DNA of 64,000 nt from Mixta mediterraneensis (lineage in GTDB: Bacteria; Pseudomonadota; Gammaproteobacteria; Enterobacterales; Enterobacteriaceae), in the NCBI RefSeq assembly GCF_014946725.1, contig NZ_JACFXY010000001.1:558001-622000 (forward strand), read 5' to 3'. The notes below the pieces were generated by a model, which saw nothing but the letters and a program-made list of their open reading frames with translations, ran no database searches and was not told where the DNA came from. Position numbers and translations under genes: made by a program. Each line of letters opens with the position of its first letter. Within the stretch, counting starts at the first letter, position 1. This document shows, piece by piece, positions 10,051-24,592 of the stretch.

Positions 10051-10769
10051 TCGTCGGCCTGACGAAACTGGCGCGTCGCGTTAACGGTTTGTCGCACCTG
10101 TGATTTGCTCAGACTTTTTTTCGCTTTAGTGGGCGTCAGCGGGAAAGTCCGCTTGCGTGCCACCACGATATTCAGGCAACCCAGCGCCGGTAAATGGGCG
10201 CTGATAAGCGCGCCGCCCTGCCGATGCCACGGCAAAACCTGAAAACGCGTGCGGTAAACAACTTCATAATTAAGTAACCCCAGCCAGTCCAGTAAACGCA
10301 TCTGACTAAACATCCGTCCGCTCCACGGCGCTTTGCGGTGAATAACGGGCACAATTTTGCTGATACCGAGTAAGCTAAACGGATTGAAGCCGCTGATGAT
10401 CATCCAGCCGTCGTCGATCAATACCCGATCCACTTCGCGCAACACGCGATGCGGGTCCCGACTCCAGGCCAGCGTATGTGCCAGCAAACAAGCGTCTACC
10501 GATTTCGATTCAAAAGGCAGTCGCGCCGGGCTAGCCAGCACCTGTAACAGGTCGCCTTCACTGCCCACATTTACCTGATGTGAGATGGCACAGTTTTCGG
10601 TATTGATTTCTGCACTCAGGTTGCCAAGCTTAAGCATATGAAAGCCATAAAGCTTTCCGAGGTAAGGCTGGAGCTGCTGCGTCAACGCGTCACGAAAATA
10701 TTCTCCCCACGGCATATCCTGCCAGGAGAGTGGCGCGGTCAGCATTTGGCGAGTTTTAGCGGGCTTCAT
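10035..10769 (-). CDS. yafS: Class I SAM-dependent methyltransferase YafS
   Basis: A 244-residue Rossmann-fold methyltransferase of unknown substrate. The fold shows [10 protein letters not shown] (motif I region, weakly conserved), then [38 protein letters not shown] and [11 protein letters not shown], typical of methyltransferase domain 11. It lies between rnhA and gloB as in E. coli and is divergent from gloB by 43 bases. The C-terminal 40 residues are basic and may bind nucleic acid, which is only a guess. Confidence 0.88.
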   Translation of the reverse strand: MKPAKTRQMLTAPLSWQDMPWGEYFRDALTQQLQPYLGKLYGFHMLKLGNLSAEINTENCAISHQVNVGSEGDLLQVLASPARLPFESKSVDACLLAHTLAWSRDPHRVLREVDRVLIDDGWMIISGFNPFSLLGISKIVPVIHRKAPWSGRMFSQMRLLDWLGLLNYEVVYRTRFQVLPWHRQGGALISAHLPALGCLNIVVARKRTFPLTPTKAKKSLSKSQVRQTVNATRQFRQADDQEPG

Positions 10770-10812
10770 GCTTTAACCATCTTCCTTTTCCAACGGCCTG
10801 CAAGAGGTGATT

Positions 10813-11568
10813 ATGAATCTTACCAGTATTCCGGCATTGCAAGATAACTACATCTGGACACTGACAGATAATGAAGGAAAATGCCTGATTGTCGATCCTG
10901 GCGAAGCTCAACCAGTAATAGAAAAAGTCAAAGCGAATGGCTGGCAACCTGTCGCTATCTTGCTGACACACCATCATAACGATCACGTTGGCGGTGTGAA
11001 TACGCTTCTTGAGCATTTTCCTGACGTAGACATTTTTGGACCACAAGAGACGGTGGATAAAGGGGCCAAAACGGTGGTGCGCGAAGGTGATCAGGTTAGC
11101 ATTCTGGGTCTGGTGTTCGAGGTTATCGCCACACCGGGACATACTTTAGGACATGTCTCATATTTCAGTTCACCTTACCTTTTTTGTGGGGATACTATGT
11201 TTTCTGGCGGTTGCGGACGTCTGTTCGAAGGCACAGCTGAACAAATGTACCAATCATTTCAAAAACTTAATACGTTGCCGGAAGATACCCTGGTTTGTTG
11301 TGCGCATGAGTATACTTTATCCAATTTAACCTTTGCTGCGGCTATTCTGCCTCATGATCCGCAAATTATGGCCGAATACCAGAAAATTAAGGACTTACGC
11401 GCCGCAAATGGCATTAGTTTGCCAACAAAACTCGAGCACGAACGGTCAATAAATTTATTTTTAAGAACGCAAGATCCTGATTTAAAAAAGGCTTTAAGCG
11501 TTGACCCCACCGGAAAGCCGGTATGGCAAACATTTGCTGTACTACGCGAAAAGAAAGACCATTTTTAA
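10813..11568 (+). CDS. gloB: Hydroxyacylglutathione hydrolase (glyoxalase II)
   Basis: 251 residues. It hydrolyses S-lactoylglutathione to lactate and glutathione, the second step of methylglyoxal removal. The binuclear metal motif [10 protein letters not shown] is at about 53-62, followed by TPGHT and CAHEYT ligand segments. The ATG at 10813 is preferred over the in-frame GTG at 10807 because AGAGGTGA sits at the right distance. The gene is visibly more AT-rich than yafS next to it. Confidence 0.96.
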   Translation: MNLTSIPALQDNYIWTLTDNEGKCLIVDPGEAQPVIEKVKANGWQPVAILLTHHHNDHVGGVNTLLEHFPDVDIFGPQETVDKGAKTVVREGDQVSILGLVFEVIATPGHTLGHVSYFSSPYLFCGDTMFSGGCGRLFEGTAEQMYQSFQKLNTLPEDTLVCCAHEYTLSNLTFAAAILPHDPQIMAEYQKIKDLRAANGISLPTKLEHERSINLFLRTQDPDLKKALSVDPTGKPVWQTFAVLREKKDHF

Positions 11569-11639
11569 TATTTCGGGTTGTGTTGTGAAAAGCCGTCACG
11601 TATAGTTGCTCGTCTTTTAAGCGAACTATTGACACACAC

Positions 11640-13013
11640 ATGAAGGCTAAAGCGATATTACTCGCCTCGGTCTTGCTGGTTGGATGTCAGGCTTCACGGA
11701 ATGATGCCAACATCCCAGAACAGCATGCCCAGAGTCTGTCTTCAGCTGGTCAAGGTGAAAATGGAAAATACGGAGACGAATTGTTATCGCCGCGATGGCA
11801 GGAAGATGGAACTGGCCTCGCAGAAGATACCGATCTCTGGAGTTTCATTAGTGACGAGTTGAAGATGGGAGTTCCGGAAAACAGCCGGATCCGCGAACAA
11901 AAAATAAAGTTTTTAAAGCATAAGAGCTATCTCCACGATGTAACATTACGGGCAGAGCCGTACATGTACTGGATAGTCGAGCAAATACAGAAACGTAAAA
12001 TGCCGATGGAACTGGTACTGCTACCCATAGTGGAGAGCGCTTTTGACCCTCGTGCAACGTCATCCGCCAACGCCGCAGGCATTTGGCAGATTGTTGCAGC
12101 AACCGGGCGAAACTATGGTTTGAAACAAAACCGCTACTACGATGGTCGACGCGATGTCGTCGCGTCAACCAAAGTTGCACTGGATATGATGCAACGTCTT
12201 AACACGATGTTTGACGGCGACTGGTTATTAACTATCGCGGCTTATAACAGCGGTGAAGGGCGTGTATTAAAGGCGATTAAACAGAATAAGGCGCGCGGTA
12301 AGCCCACCGATTTCTGGCATCTTTCGCTGCCCCGTGAAACGACGGTTTACGTTCCTAAAATGTTGGCGTTGAGCGATCTGCTCAAAAACAACAAACGTTA
12401 CGGTATCTCTCTGCCGACACCAAACGAAAGCCGTGCATTAGCACGCGTTGAAGTGGGTCAGCAGATGCAATTGACGCAGGCCGCTGAAATGGCTGGTATG
12501 TCGCTCAGTAAGTTGAAGAGTTTCAATACCGGTTATAAAGGTAGCTCAACGGCGCCAAATGGACCGCACTATATTCTGGTGCCAAAGTCTAACGTCGCAC
12601 AGTTGCGTAGCTCACTGGCTTCCGGTGACATCGCAGCCGTACAGCCGACACAGCTTGCGAAAGCCAGCGCGTCCGGCGGTTACAAAGTGCGTTCGGGCGA
12701 TACGCTTTCCGGTATCGCTAATAAGCTGGGCGTCAGCGTTGCTACACTGAAACAGCAAAATAACCTGCGAAATGCAGCTATTCATCCAGGGCAAACACTG
12801 ACGGTAGATGGCGGCGCCAGGTTGGCTGATAACGGCAACAGCATCACCTATCGTGTTCGTAAGGGTGATTCTCTTGGCAGTATTGCACGGCGTCACGGCG
12901 TCAACATCAAAGACGTGATGCGCTGGAACAGTGTGTTGGATAATGCAAACGATATTCAACCCGGCGACAAATTAACGCTATTTGTTAATAATAACGCAAC
13001 ACCTGATACCTGA
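11640..13013 (+). CDS. mltD: Membrane-bound lytic murein transglycosylase D
   Basis: A 457-residue lipoprotein that cleaves peptidoglycan glycan strands. The signal peptide ends in the lipobox LVGC with Cys16. The SLT domain holds the catalytic Glu132 in PIVESAFDP, followed by NAAGIWQ and AAYNSGEGRV. Two LysM domains are at about 345-388 and 405-449 (YKVRSGDTLSGIA and YRVRKGDSLGSIA). Little Shine-Dalgarno sequence is visible before the ATG. An intrinsic terminator follows. Confidence 0.97.
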   Translation: MKAKAILLASVLLVGCQASRNDANIPEQHAQSLSSAGQGENGKYGDELLSPRWQEDGTGLAEDTDLWSFISDELKMGVPENSRIREQKIKFLKHKSYLHDVTLRAEPYMYWIVEQIQKRKMPMELVLLPIVESAFDPRATSSANAAGIWQIVAATGRNYGLKQNRYYDGRRDVVASTKVALDMMQRLNTMFDGDWLLTIAAYNSGEGRVLKAIKQNKARGKPTDFWHLSLPRETTVYVPKMLALSDLLKNNKRYGISLPTPNESRALARVEVGQQMQLTQAAEMAGMSLSKLKSFNTGYKGSSTAPNGPHYILVPKSNVAQLRSSLASGDIAAVQPTQLAKASASGGYKVRSGDTLSGIANKLGVSVATLKQQNNLRNAAIHPGQTLTVDGGARLADNGNSITYRVRKGDSLGSIARRHGVNIKDVMRWNSVLDNANDIQPGDKLTLFVNNNATPDT

Positions 13014-13020
13014 TATGACG

Positions 13021-13048
13021 AAAAGGCTGACTAATGTCAGCCTTTTTT
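13021..13048 (+). terminator. Intrinsic terminator after mltD
   Basis: AAGGCTGAC-TAAT-GTCAGCCTT followed by TTTT, nine bases after the mltD stop. Confidence 0.9.
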
Positions 13049-13075
13049 ATGTCCGCCGTTTTTTTCCTGAAGGGG

Positions 13076-13867
13076 TTAGCGTTTAGAATGGAATTCGACC
13101 AATAAAGGGTTATGGTCGGAGGCGCGCGTCACTAGCACCGATGCTTCGCTAACATGAATGTCGCGGTAAAAAACAAAATCCAGCGGTCGGCCAAAAGCTT
13201 TTCTTCGATGATCGGAGGTGAACATCACCTCTTCCAGCTCCATCCGGTGCGCAAAACGATACAGTGCATTGATACGCTGGCGGCTCCATGCATTGAAATC
13301 TCCCGCCATGATTACGGGTCCGCGATGATGTGTAATCTGCTCACCTATCGGTCCCAGCTGTTTGCTGTAAACGTCCACGCCCAGACTAAAATTCACAGCA
13401 TGTATATTGACCACCATCAGCATTTCACCCGTGGGCAGCGGATAAGCAGTGATAAGCGCCGATTTAGATAATCGAAGCAATGGTTCGCGTTCGCGTAAGG
13501 GGCAGCAATAAACCGGATGCGCCGATGCTAACGTCATAACACCTGATGGATGCTGGGGCAGCACAAAAGCAGGAACCTGGTCGGCGGCAAGATAGTTACT
13601 GGTAGCAAACCGAACCAGTTCTGGCGTGGTCTGTGCTTCCTGCAGTAAAACAAGGTGCGCATCTTTGCCAAATCCCTCCAGTACTGACATCCAGTCGGCA
13701 CGCTGCTGCTTGAAAATATTCCATACCAATACTTTTAGATTGGGATGGGCAGGCAGCGGCGCGCCAGGAGGAAGCGCTTTCCCGAGATGTAGCATTGCTC
13801 CCGGCGGGAAGATCTGTTCCGCTGGCTGGCCAGCGACATATCGCATTGCATAAGTTTTTTTCCGCAC
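13076..13867 (-). CDS. yafD: Endonuclease/exonuclease/phosphatase family protein YafD
   Basis: About 263 residues from the GTG at 13867-13865, which matches the E. coli start ([16 protein letters not shown]) and has AGGCGGAAAA before it; the frame is open upstream to 13939 but that part is not conserved. EEP-superfamily marks are visible: [27 protein letters not shown] and [11 protein letters not shown], giving Glu, Asp/Asn and the catalytic His. The biological substrate is not known. It is divergent from yafC across a long spacer. Confidence 0.93.
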   Translation of the reverse strand: MRKKTYAMRYVAGQPAEQIFPPGAMLHLGKALPPGAPLPAHPNLKVLVWNIFKQQRADWMSVLEGFGKDAHLVLLQEAQTTPELVRFATSNYLAADQVPAFVLPQHPSGVMTLASAHPVYCCPLREREPLLRLSKSALITAYPLPTGEMLMVVNIHAVNFSLGVDVYSKQLGPIGEQITHHRGPVIMAGDFNAWSRQRINALYRFAHRMELEEVMFTSDHRRKAFGRPLDFVFYRDIHVSEASVLVTRASDHNPLLVEFHSKR

Positions 13868-13910
13868 TTTTCCGCCTGACTGATTATTCAACGCGTTAAA
13901 TCTCTTACCT

Positions 13911-13939
13911 GTTATAGGGATTTTAGTTCGGGGTTTCAA
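13911..13939 (-). promoter_or_regulatory. Probable yafD promoter
   Basis: TTGAAA and TATAAC separated by 17 bases on the minus strand, with the -10 box ending 43 bases before the GTG start of yafD. Confidence 0.6.
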
Positions 13940-14450
13940 TCAATGCTGCTGATTGTCGGAATACATCTCAAGCTTAAGTCGCAAGCTGACCTGCTATGCA
14001 GGCTGCCGGTGGACCGAAACACGCCTGGTAGTATCACAGCCGCGACAAAATCAGGCTTAGCACCCGGCCGTGCTTATGCGCTAATTATCCGCCTCTTATA
14101 TTTAGCGCAACCATGCCACCAGAATGATACTGCTGGCGAGGTAAAACTTGCCAATTGTTGCGTAACAGGCTCAGGAAACTTCCTATGGCTGTTTACTCAG
14201 TCCTCTAAGGGCGCTTATCGGTTCTTCTACTAGCGCCATCACAATGGCTGTTTTCTCGTTGCAGACCCGCTGATGGCAAAGGCTGACATTAATCCTGTGA
14301 TAACAATTCAGACGTTCTCATAGTGAAAGCGCTAATGGCTATCGTTCAAAGAGCCAGCGGCACGATGATACGTTTGGCTGTAAATATTGCCTTATGCTTT
14401 GATAACAAAAAGATGCAAAATAAAAATTGTATGTTGCCTGGGAAGGAATA
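13940..14450. other. Intergenic region without a recognisable gene
   Basis: About 510 bases between the yafD promoter and yafC. Short open frames on both strands resemble no family I know and lack convincing ribosome-binding sites. In E. coli the neighbourhood also holds yafE, which I do not find here. The final 50 bases hold the yafC ribosome-binding site GGAAGGA. Confidence 0.5.
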
Positions 14451-15365
14451 ATGAAAGCATCGTCTGAAGAACTCAAAGTATTTGTAAGCGTGGTGGAAAG
14501 CGGAAGCTTTAGCCGTGCAGCCGGGCAGTTACAGATGGCGAACTCTGCCGTAAGTCGAACAATTAAAAAACTGGAAAATAAGCTTGGCGTTGCGCTACTT
14601 ACGCGCACGACACGACAGTTAGCGCTTACTCAGGAAGGAGAGCGTTATTTTCGTAGAGTACAGAGTTTATTGCAGGAAATGACTTCGGCGGAGAACGATC
14701 TTATCGAAGGCCGCCATGCTCCGAAGGGGTTATTACGTATTGATGCCGCAACGCCGGTCATTCTTCATCTACTAATGCCGATGATTAAACCCTTTCGCGA
14801 ACGCTATCCAGAGATAACACTGTCGTTAATTTCTTCGGAAAGCTTTATTAATTTGATTGAACGTAAAGTTGATGTGGCGATACGCGCGGGAAACTTAACT
14901 GACTCTACGCTACGCGCCCGTCTGCTATTTATTAGCTACCGAAAACTGGTCGCTTCACCCGCCTATATTAAGGAAAAAGGTATGCCCCGCCTGGTCGCAG
15001 ATTTAGATCGTCATGAGTGCCTCGGCTTTATTGATCTTTCGCGGCTTAATCGCTGGCCTGTGGCGCAAGACAATGGTGAGCTGTATGTTGCTCCGCCCGG
15101 AATGTCCTCAAACAGCGGTGAAACTATTAAACAGCTTTGCCTGAATGGAAACGGTATCGCCTGTCTGTCTGACTATATGATTGACAGAGAGATTGCTGAG
15201 GGAAAATTAGTAGAATTATTAGCTGACCAGCTTATTCCGGTTGAGATGCCTTTTAATGCGGTTTATTACAGCGATCTTGCCGTAAGCCAGCGCGTGCGTG
15301 TATTTATTAATTTTCTCAGCGAATGGATGGCGGAGCAGCCCTGGCAAATTTCAGGTGAAAATTAA
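14451..15365 (+). CDS. yafC: LysR-family transcriptional regulator YafC
   Basis: 304 residues. The N-terminal winged helix-turn-helix is at about 1-60 ([18 protein letters not shown], then [12 protein letters not shown]), followed by a periplasmic-binding-like effector domain. It matches E. coli YafC in sequence and position. The ATG at 14451 follows GGAAGGAATA and replaces a longer in-frame start at 14427. The target genes are not known. A terminator-like hairpin follows. Confidence 0.92.
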   Translation: MKASSEELKVFVSVVESGSFSRAAGQLQMANSAVSRTIKKLENKLGVALLTRTTRQLALTQEGERYFRRVQSLLQEMTSAENDLIEGRHAPKGLLRIDAATPVILHLLMPMIKPFRERYPEITLSLISSESFINLIERKVDVAIRAGNLTDSTLRARLLFISYRKLVASPAYIKEKGMPRLVADLDRHECLGFIDLSRLNRWPVAQDNGELYVAPPGMSSNSGETIKQLCLNGNGIACLSDYMIDREIAEGKLVELLADQLIPVEMPFNAVYYSDLAVSQRVRVFINFLSEWMAEQPWQISGEN

Positions 15366-15429
15366 CTTCATGCTAAGGCTGCTGTACTGATAAGCTGATA
15401 GTTACGCGCTCATGCAGCGCTCTGTGCTA

Positions 15430-15454
15430 TGCCCTGTTTTTCCAGGGCATTTTA
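15430..15454 (+). terminator. Terminator-like hairpin after yafC
   Basis: GCCCTG-TTTTTC-CAGGGC followed by ATTTTAA, about 65 bases after the yafC stop. Confidence 0.65.
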
Positions 15455-15563
15455 ACCCGTATGAAATAAGCGATGCGGGTAGATTGGCAGGGCTATCAAT
15501 GCAATTTAACTGCCTGCCAGCGCTCAAATTAAAGTACCGCCGCCAGGTTACTTTAACCAAATG

Positions 15564-15592
15564 AAAAAGCCCTGACTTTTCAGTCAGGGCTT
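15564..15592 (-). terminator. Intrinsic terminator of the rRNA operon
   Basis: The minus strand forms AGCCCTGAC/GTCAGGGCT followed by a T run, directly after the tRNA-Asp gene. Confidence 0.88.
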
Positions 15593-15602
15593 CTCAATAA
15601 AG

Positions 15603-15679
15603 TGGCGGAACGGACGGGGCTCGAACCCGCGACCCCCTGCGTGACAGGCAGGTATTCTAACCAACTGAACTACCGCTCC
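15603..15679 (-). tRNA. aspU: tRNA-Asp (GTC), distal gene of the rrn operon
   Basis: A 77-nt gene with encoded CCA, anticodon GTC, acceptor GGAGCGG/CCGTTCC and discriminator G73. It follows 5S rRNA, as aspU follows rrnH in E. coli. It is nearly identical to E. coli tRNA-Asp. Confidence 0.97.
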
Positions 15680-15783
15680 ACCGATTCTGTACTGCCGTCC
15701 GCCCGCAGGCTGACTTCAGGTATTTCGCCCATCCCGCGTCACCGGGGTGGTCATGGCCGGTATACTGTACCGTCCGTAATTTG

Positions 15784-15903
15784 ATGCCTGGCAGTTCCCT
15801 ACTCTCGCATGGGGAGACCCCACACTACCATCGGCGCTACGGCGTTTCACTTCTGAGTTCGGCATGGGATCAGGTGGGACCACCGCGCTACGGCCGCCAG
15901 GCA
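15784..15903 (-). rRNA. rrf: 5S ribosomal RNA
   Basis: About 120 nt; the 5' TGCCTGGCGGCC and 3' TGCCAGGCAT ends pair into the closing helix, and CCGAACTCAGAAGTGAAACG is present. Confidence 0.97.
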
Positions 15904-15998
15904 AATTCTGTTTTATTCACGCCGTCACCCTCAGGTAACCACGTGAACCAGTCCGTGAACCAAGCTGAAAACCGGTCTCAAAACGCCTCTGGCGTTGT

Positions 15999-18901
<2,903 letters not shown>

Positions 18902-19024
18902 TTACAACCCACAGGCGTTTTACGCATGCAGACTGCAAAGCTGAGACCCGGACACACCGTTAATTTCACTCTTATTACGGAGAATGAACACGGCGTGTCG
19001 TTTCAATTTTCAGCTTGTTCCGGA

Positions 19025-19037
19025 TTGTTAAAGAGCA
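19025..19037 (-). promoter_or_regulatory. boxA antitermination site in the 16S-23S spacer
   Basis: The minus strand reads TGCTCTTTAACAA, the NusB/NusE boxA element, between tRNA-Glu and 23S. Confidence 0.85.
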
Positions 19038-19121
19038 AATATCTCAAACACGGCGCCGCTGTTTACCCGCGAAACCGGTTTTGAGATACTGGGGAGACAC
19101 CTTTCACCTGTCACCAAGCAG

Positions 19122-19196
19122 TGGCGTCCCCTAGGGGATTCGAACCCCTGTTGCCGCCGTGAAAGGGCGGAGTCCTAACCGCTAGACGAAGGGGAC
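19122..19196 (-). tRNA. gltT: tRNA-Glu (TTC) in the rRNA spacer
   Basis: A 75-nt gene including CCA, starting GTCCCCTTCGTCTAG, with anticodon TTC in CCCTTTCACG and acceptor GTCCCCT/AGGGGAC. It is the only spacer tRNA; E. coli rrnH carries tRNA-Ile and tRNA-Ala at this locus. The symbol is generic. Confidence 0.96.
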
Positions 19197-19286
19197 ACGA
19201 ATGTGTCACGACTTCGCAGCCGTCCTGCTTCTTTACGTTTTCATCAGACAATCTGTGTGAGCACTTCGCAGGAAGGTATCTTCAGG

Positions 19287-20828
<1,542 letters not shown>

Positions 20829-20992
20829 AAATTCTGATTTGCTGACACCGTTCATTAAAGAACGGCGCAGCGATGCTCTGTGAATTTAACGTCGTAATGA
20901 ATTACGTGTTCACTCAGCAGAGACTTGATATTTTTTACGTCCGGAGACGCTGATATCAATCCTGCGAGTGCCCACACAGATTGTCTGATAAA

Positions 20993-21005
20993 TTGTTAAA
21001 GAGCA
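20993..21005 (-). promoter_or_regulatory. boxA antitermination site in the rrn leader
   Basis: The minus strand reads TGCTCTTTAACAA about 165 bases before 16S, the normal leader position. Confidence 0.88.
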
Positions 21006-21044
21006 GTGCGTACAGCGGCTTAACCGGCTGTCGCGAGGTGGCGT

Positions 21045-21072
21045 ATATTACGCTTTCCTCCTGCAGAGTCAA
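21045..21072 (-). promoter_or_regulatory. rrn P2 promoter
   Basis: TTGACT and TAATAT separated by 16 bases on the minus strand, about 215 bases before 16S. The box resembles E. coli rrn P2. Confidence 0.85.
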
Positions 21073-21165
21073 CCTCTTTCTGAGAAGTTTTTCTCCGGCG
21101 GCTCAGTCTCCCGAACCTGCCAGCACGTCATACCGTAAGCCGGTGTGCCGTGTCAGTGGAGGCGC

Positions 21166-21193
21166 ATTATAGGGAACGTTTCGGCGAGCGCAA
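21166..21193 (-). promoter_or_regulatory. rrn P1 promoter
   Basis: TTGCGC and TATAAT with 16-base spacing, preceded by an A/T-rich UP-like stretch and followed by GCGCCTCCACTGACACGG, nearly the E. coli rrn P1 discriminator and start region. The 16-base spacer and GC discriminator are the known basis of ppGpp and growth-rate control. Confidence 0.9.
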
Positions 21194-21247
21194 GTGTAAA
21201 ATCAAACTTTTTTGTTATCCGCCTGATTTTTGCACAAAAGCCGCGTT

Positions 21248-21808
21248 TTATCCCTTTTTAATGCGTGCCGGAAGGTCAGAAAGGCTATTAATTACCCAAT
21301 CTGCTGCGGCTTCGCCTTCTGCGGTAACGGGTTTACCTGTGCGAACCAGTATTTTCGTGCCCACACCAGCCGCCTGCGCTGCCATCATATCTTCGATTTT
21401 GTCACCCACCATATAGGAAGAATGCATATCGATATTCAGTTCTGCTTGTGCCGATAACAGCATGCCCGGCTGTGGCTTACGGCAATCGCACTGCTGACGA
21501 TATGCTTCAACTGTACCTTCTGGATGATGCGGACAGAAATAGATACCATCCAGATCCACATCCCGATCTGCAAGCGACCAGTCCATCCATTCGGTGAGTT
21601 GCATAAACTGATCTTCAGTAAAGATGCCGCGTGCAATGCCGGACTGATTTGTCACGACCACAAGGGCAAAGCCCATCTTTTTCAGTTCTTGCAGCGCCTC
21701 GATAGTGCCATCAATAAACTGGAAACTGTCGATTTCATGGACGTAGCCGTGATCAACATTTAAGGTGCCATCGCGATCAAGAAAAATGGCTGGAACTTTA
21801 TTCGCCAC
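21248..21808 (-). CDS. gmhB: D-glycero-beta-D-manno-heptose 1,7-bisphosphate 7-phosphatase
   Basis: A 186-residue HAD-superfamily phosphatase that makes ADP-heptose precursors for the LPS inner core. The nucleophile motif FLDRDGTLN is at 9-17, a Cys/His zinc loop CPHHPEG...CDCRKP follows, and the acidic motif GDKIEDM comes later. It lies between metN and the rrn operon as in E. coli. Confidence 0.95.
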   Translation of the reverse strand: MANKVPAIFLDRDGTLNVDHGYVHEIDSFQFIDGTIEALQELKKMGFALVVVTNQSGIARGIFTEDQFMQLTEWMDWSLADRDVDLDGIYFCPHHPEGTVEAYRQQCDCRKPQPGMLLSAQAELNIDMHSSYMVGDKIEDMMAAQAAGVGTKILVRTGKPVTAEGEAAADWVINSLSDLPARIKKG

Positions 21809-21890
21809 GTAGAAACTCCTGCTATAAAAATTGCCGTTCAGTATCGCATGATTGCAATAAAAGGGAGAACGCCAGTTTGAATGACTTTGA

Positions 21891-21921
21891 TTGATTTAGA
21901 CGTCTGGATGCCTTAACATCC
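21891..21921 (+). promoter_or_regulatory. metNIQ promoter with MetJ boxes
   Basis: TTGATT (21891) and TAACAT (21914) are 17 bases apart. The spacer is filled by AGACGTCT (21898-21905, a perfect met box) and GGATGCCT (21906-21913), and TAACATCC follows as a weaker third box. This arrangement predicts repression by MetJ with S-adenosylmethionine, as for E. coli metNIQ. Confidence 0.8.
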
Positions 21922-21996
21922 ATCGAGCTTTCTTATGGCCAGGCTATATAAAGCATCCCACACCACGGACAACGTAATACGATAATAAATAACGTA

Positions 21997-23028
21997 ATGA
22001 TAAAACTCGAAAATATTACCAAAGTGTTCCAGCAAGGCACACGCGCTATTCAGGCGTTATCTGACGTCAGCTTACATGTGCCCGCGGGTCAGGTATATGG
22101 CGTTATCGGTGCTTCCGGTGCCGGTAAAAGTACCTTGATTCGTTGCGTAAATCTGCTGGAGCGCCCGACTTCGGGCCGCGTACTGGTTGACGGTGCTGAT
22201 TTAACAGCGTTGAACGAACGTCAACTCACGCAGGCACGTCGCCAGATTGGCATGATCTTCCAGCATTTTAATCTGTTGAACTCACGCACTGTCGCTGGCA
22301 ATGTGTCGCTTCCCCTTGAGCTAGGCAATTTGTCACGTGAGCAAATTAAAAAGCGCGTGAGTGAATTGCTGGAATTAGTCGGATTGTCTGACAAACACGA
22401 CGCCTGGCCGGCCAACCTTTCGGGCGGGCAAAAGCAGCGTGTTGCCATTGCTCGTGCGCTAGCCAGCAGCCCCAAGGTCCTGCTGTGTGACGAAGCCACC
22501 AGTGCGCTCGATCCCGCCACAACCCGCTCTATTCTTGAACTGTTGAAAGATATTAATCGTCGTCTCGGCCTGACCATCTTGCTCATTACGCATGAAATGG
22601 ATGTCGTAAAACGCATTTGCGATCAGGTCGCCGTCATCAGTAATGGCGAGCTGATCGAGAAAGACAGTGTGAGTGAAGTGTTTTCACATCCGAAAACGCC
22701 ATTAGCACAGCAGTTTATTCAGTCCACGCTGCATCTGGACATTCCCGACGATTACCAGCAACGCATGTCGTCAGACGCAAAAGCCGACAGCGTGCCACTG
22801 TTACGTCTGGAATTTACGGGTAAATCAGTCGATGCACCGCTTTTGTCAGAAGCAGCACGCCGTTTCAACGTGAATAACAACATTATTAGTGCGCAGATGG
22901 ATTACGCCGGTGGCGTTAAGTTCGGCATTATGCTGGCTGAAATGCACGGTACAGGAAGCGACACCAAAGCAGCTATCGCCTGGCTGCAAGAGAACCATGT
23001 AAAAGTAGAGGTATTAGGTTATGTCTGA
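21997..23028 (+). CDS. metN: Methionine ABC transporter ATP-binding protein MetN
   Basis: 343 residues. Walker [10 protein letters not shown] is at 38-46, the ABC signature [16 protein letters not shown] is near 140-155, and Walker [12 protein letters not shown] follows. The C-terminal 100 residues form the NIL/ACT-like domain that senses intracellular methionine. It powers D- and L-methionine uptake. It overlaps metI by eight bases. Confidence 0.97.
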   Translation: MIKLENITKVFQQGTRAIQALSDVSLHVPAGQVYGVIGASGAGKSTLIRCVNLLERPTSGRVLVDGADLTALNERQLTQARRQIGMIFQHFNLLNSRTVAGNVSLPLELGNLSREQIKKRVSELLELVGLSDKHDAWPANLSGGQKQRVAIARALASSPKVLLCDEATSALDPATTRSILELLKDINRRLGLTILLITHEMDVVKRICDQVAVISNGELIEKDSVSEVFSHPKTPLAQQFIQSTLHLDIPDDYQQRMSSDAKADSVPLLRLEFTGKSVDAPLLSEAARRFNVNNNIISAQMDYAGGVKFGIMLAEMHGTGSDTKAAIAWLQENHVKVEVLGYV

Positions 23029-23674
23029 CGCGATGTTATGGTTGCTGGCGCGTGGCGTATGGGAAACGCTAATGATGACCTTTGTCTCCGGCTTTTTTGG
23101 TTTTGTTATCGGCTTGCCGGTTGGCGTATTACTCTATGTCACGCGTCCGGGTCAAATTCTTGAAAACCGTGGCTTATATCGCGTACTTTCAGCGGTAGTG
23201 AATATCTTTCGCTCTATCCCCTTCATTATTTTGCTGGTGTGGATGATTCCTTTCACCCGCGTAATTGTCGGCACTTCCATTGGTTTACAAGCTGCCATCG
23301 TGCCATTAACCGTAGCTGCCGCGCCTTTTATTGCCCGCATGGTTGAAAACGCCTTACTGGAATTGCCAACCGGGTTGATCGAAGCGTCACGTGCAATGGG
23401 CGCAACGCCAGTGCAGATCGTGCGCAAAGTGCTGCTGCCTGAAGCACTGCCAGGTTTGGTGAACGCCGCTACAATTACACTGATTACGCTGGTCGGCTAT
23501 TCCGCCATGGGCGGCGCAGTTGGCGCAGGCGGATTGGGGCAGATTGGTTATCAGTACGGTTATATCGGATACAACGCTACCGTGATGAATACGGTATTAG
23601 TGTTACTGGTGGTTCTGGTGTATTTAATTCAGTTCTGTGGCGACCGCATCGTGCGTGCTGTGTCCCATAAATAA
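23021..23674 (+). CDS. metI: Methionine ABC transporter permease MetI
   Basis: A 217-residue inner-membrane permease with five hydrophobic spans. The EAA loop that contacts the ATPase is [20 protein letters not shown] near 112-131. It overlaps metN by eight bases, indicating coupling. Confidence 0.97.
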   Translation: MSDAMLWLLARGVWETLMMTFVSGFFGFVIGLPVGVLLYVTRPGQILENRGLYRVLSAVVNIFRSIPFIILLVWMIPFTRVIVGTSIGLQAAIVPLTVAAAPFIARMVENALLELPTGLIEASRAMGATPVQIVRKVLLPEALPGLVNAATITLITLVGYSAMGGAVGAGGLGQIGYQYGYIGYNATVMNTVLVLLVVLVYLIQFCGDRIVRAVSHK

Positions 23675-23699
23675 GCAATATCAATATTGAGGAAGGGAT

Positions 23700-24515
23700 A
23701 TGTCTTTCAAGTTTAAAAACATTGCCGCTGTGGGTGCATTGATTGGCGCGATTGCGCTGGCTGGATGCGATCAGAAAGAAAAAGATCCAAACCATATTAA
23801 AGTCGGTGTGATTGTCGGCGTTGAGCAGCAGGTTGCGGAAGTGGCGCAGAAAGTTGCCAAAGAGAAATACGGCCTTGAGGTTGAGCTGGTCACATTTAAT
23901 GATTATGTGCTTCCTAACGAAGCGCTGAGCAAAGGTGACATTGATGCCAACGCATTCCAGCATAAGCCTTATCTGGATCAGCAGATTAAAGATCGCGGCT
24001 ACAAACTGGTGCCGGTTGGTAATACCTTCGTTTACCCTATCGCAGGCTACTCGAAAAAAATCAAATCACTGGATGAGCTGCAGGATGGCGCACAGATCGC
24101 GATTCCTAATGATCCAACCAATCTGGGTCGCTCCTTACTGCTGCTGCAGCAGGTGGGCCTGATCAAATTAAAAGAAGATGTTGGCTTGCTGCCGACTTCG
24201 CTGGATATTACTGAAAACCCAAAACATCTGAAAATTGTTGAGCTGGAAGCGCCACAGCTACCACGTTCACTGGACGATGCACAGATTGCGCTGGCGGTGA
24301 TCAACACCACTTACGCCAGCCAGATTGGCCTGTCGCCTGCGAAAGACGGTATCTTTGTAGAAGATAAAAACTCTCCTTACGTAAACCTTATCGTGGCACG
24401 TGAAGACAACAAAGATACAGAAAACGTGAAGAAATTTGTTCAGGCTTACCAGTCTGACGAAGTAAATGACGCCGCTAACAAAATTTTCAGTGGTGGCGTA
24501 GTAAAAGGCTGGTAA
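23700..24515 (+). CDS. metQ: Methionine-binding lipoprotein MetQ
   Basis: A 271-residue substrate-binding protein of the NLPA family. The lipobox is LAGC with Cys23. Family stretches include KVGVIVGVEQQV, NDYVLPNEAL and IPNDPTNLGRSL. It is the third gene of the operon and is followed by a terminator, then by an insertion sequence. Confidence 0.97.
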   Translation: MSFKFKNIAAVGALIGAIALAGCDQKEKDPNHIKVGVIVGVEQQVAEVAQKVAKEKYGLEVELVTFNDYVLPNEALSKGDIDANAFQHKPYLDQQIKDRGYKLVPVGNTFVYPIAGYSKKIKSLDELQDGAQIAIPNDPTNLGRSLLLLQQVGLIKLKEDVGLLPTSLDITENPKHLKIVELEAPQLPRSLDDAQIALAVINTTYASQIGLSPAKDGIFVEDKNSPYVNLIVAREDNKDTENVKKFVQAYQSDEVNDAANKIFSGGVVKGW

Positions 24516-24537
24516 TTCCGCCTCGTCTATTCTTTCA

Positions 24538-24564
24538 GGGCGGCGCTATGCCGCCCTTTCTTTT
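24538..24564 (+). terminator. Intrinsic terminator after metQ
   Basis: GGGCGGC-GCTAT-GCCGCCC followed by TTTCTTTT, 22 bases after the metQ stop. Confidence 0.88.
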
Positions 24565-24585
24565 GCTTCGCGCCCGACTTGTTAT

Positions 24586-24588
24586 TTA
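24586..24588. repeat. Target duplication TTA, left copy
   Basis: TTA stands directly outside both ends of the adjacent IS (again at 25458-25460), as expected for IS5-family insertion. Confidence 0.7.
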
Positions 24589-24592
24589 GAAC

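Noticed and set aside
13943..14233. A 96-codon frame in the yafD-yafC gap
   Set aside because: Composition unlike a protein, no convincing start site, no recognisable family.
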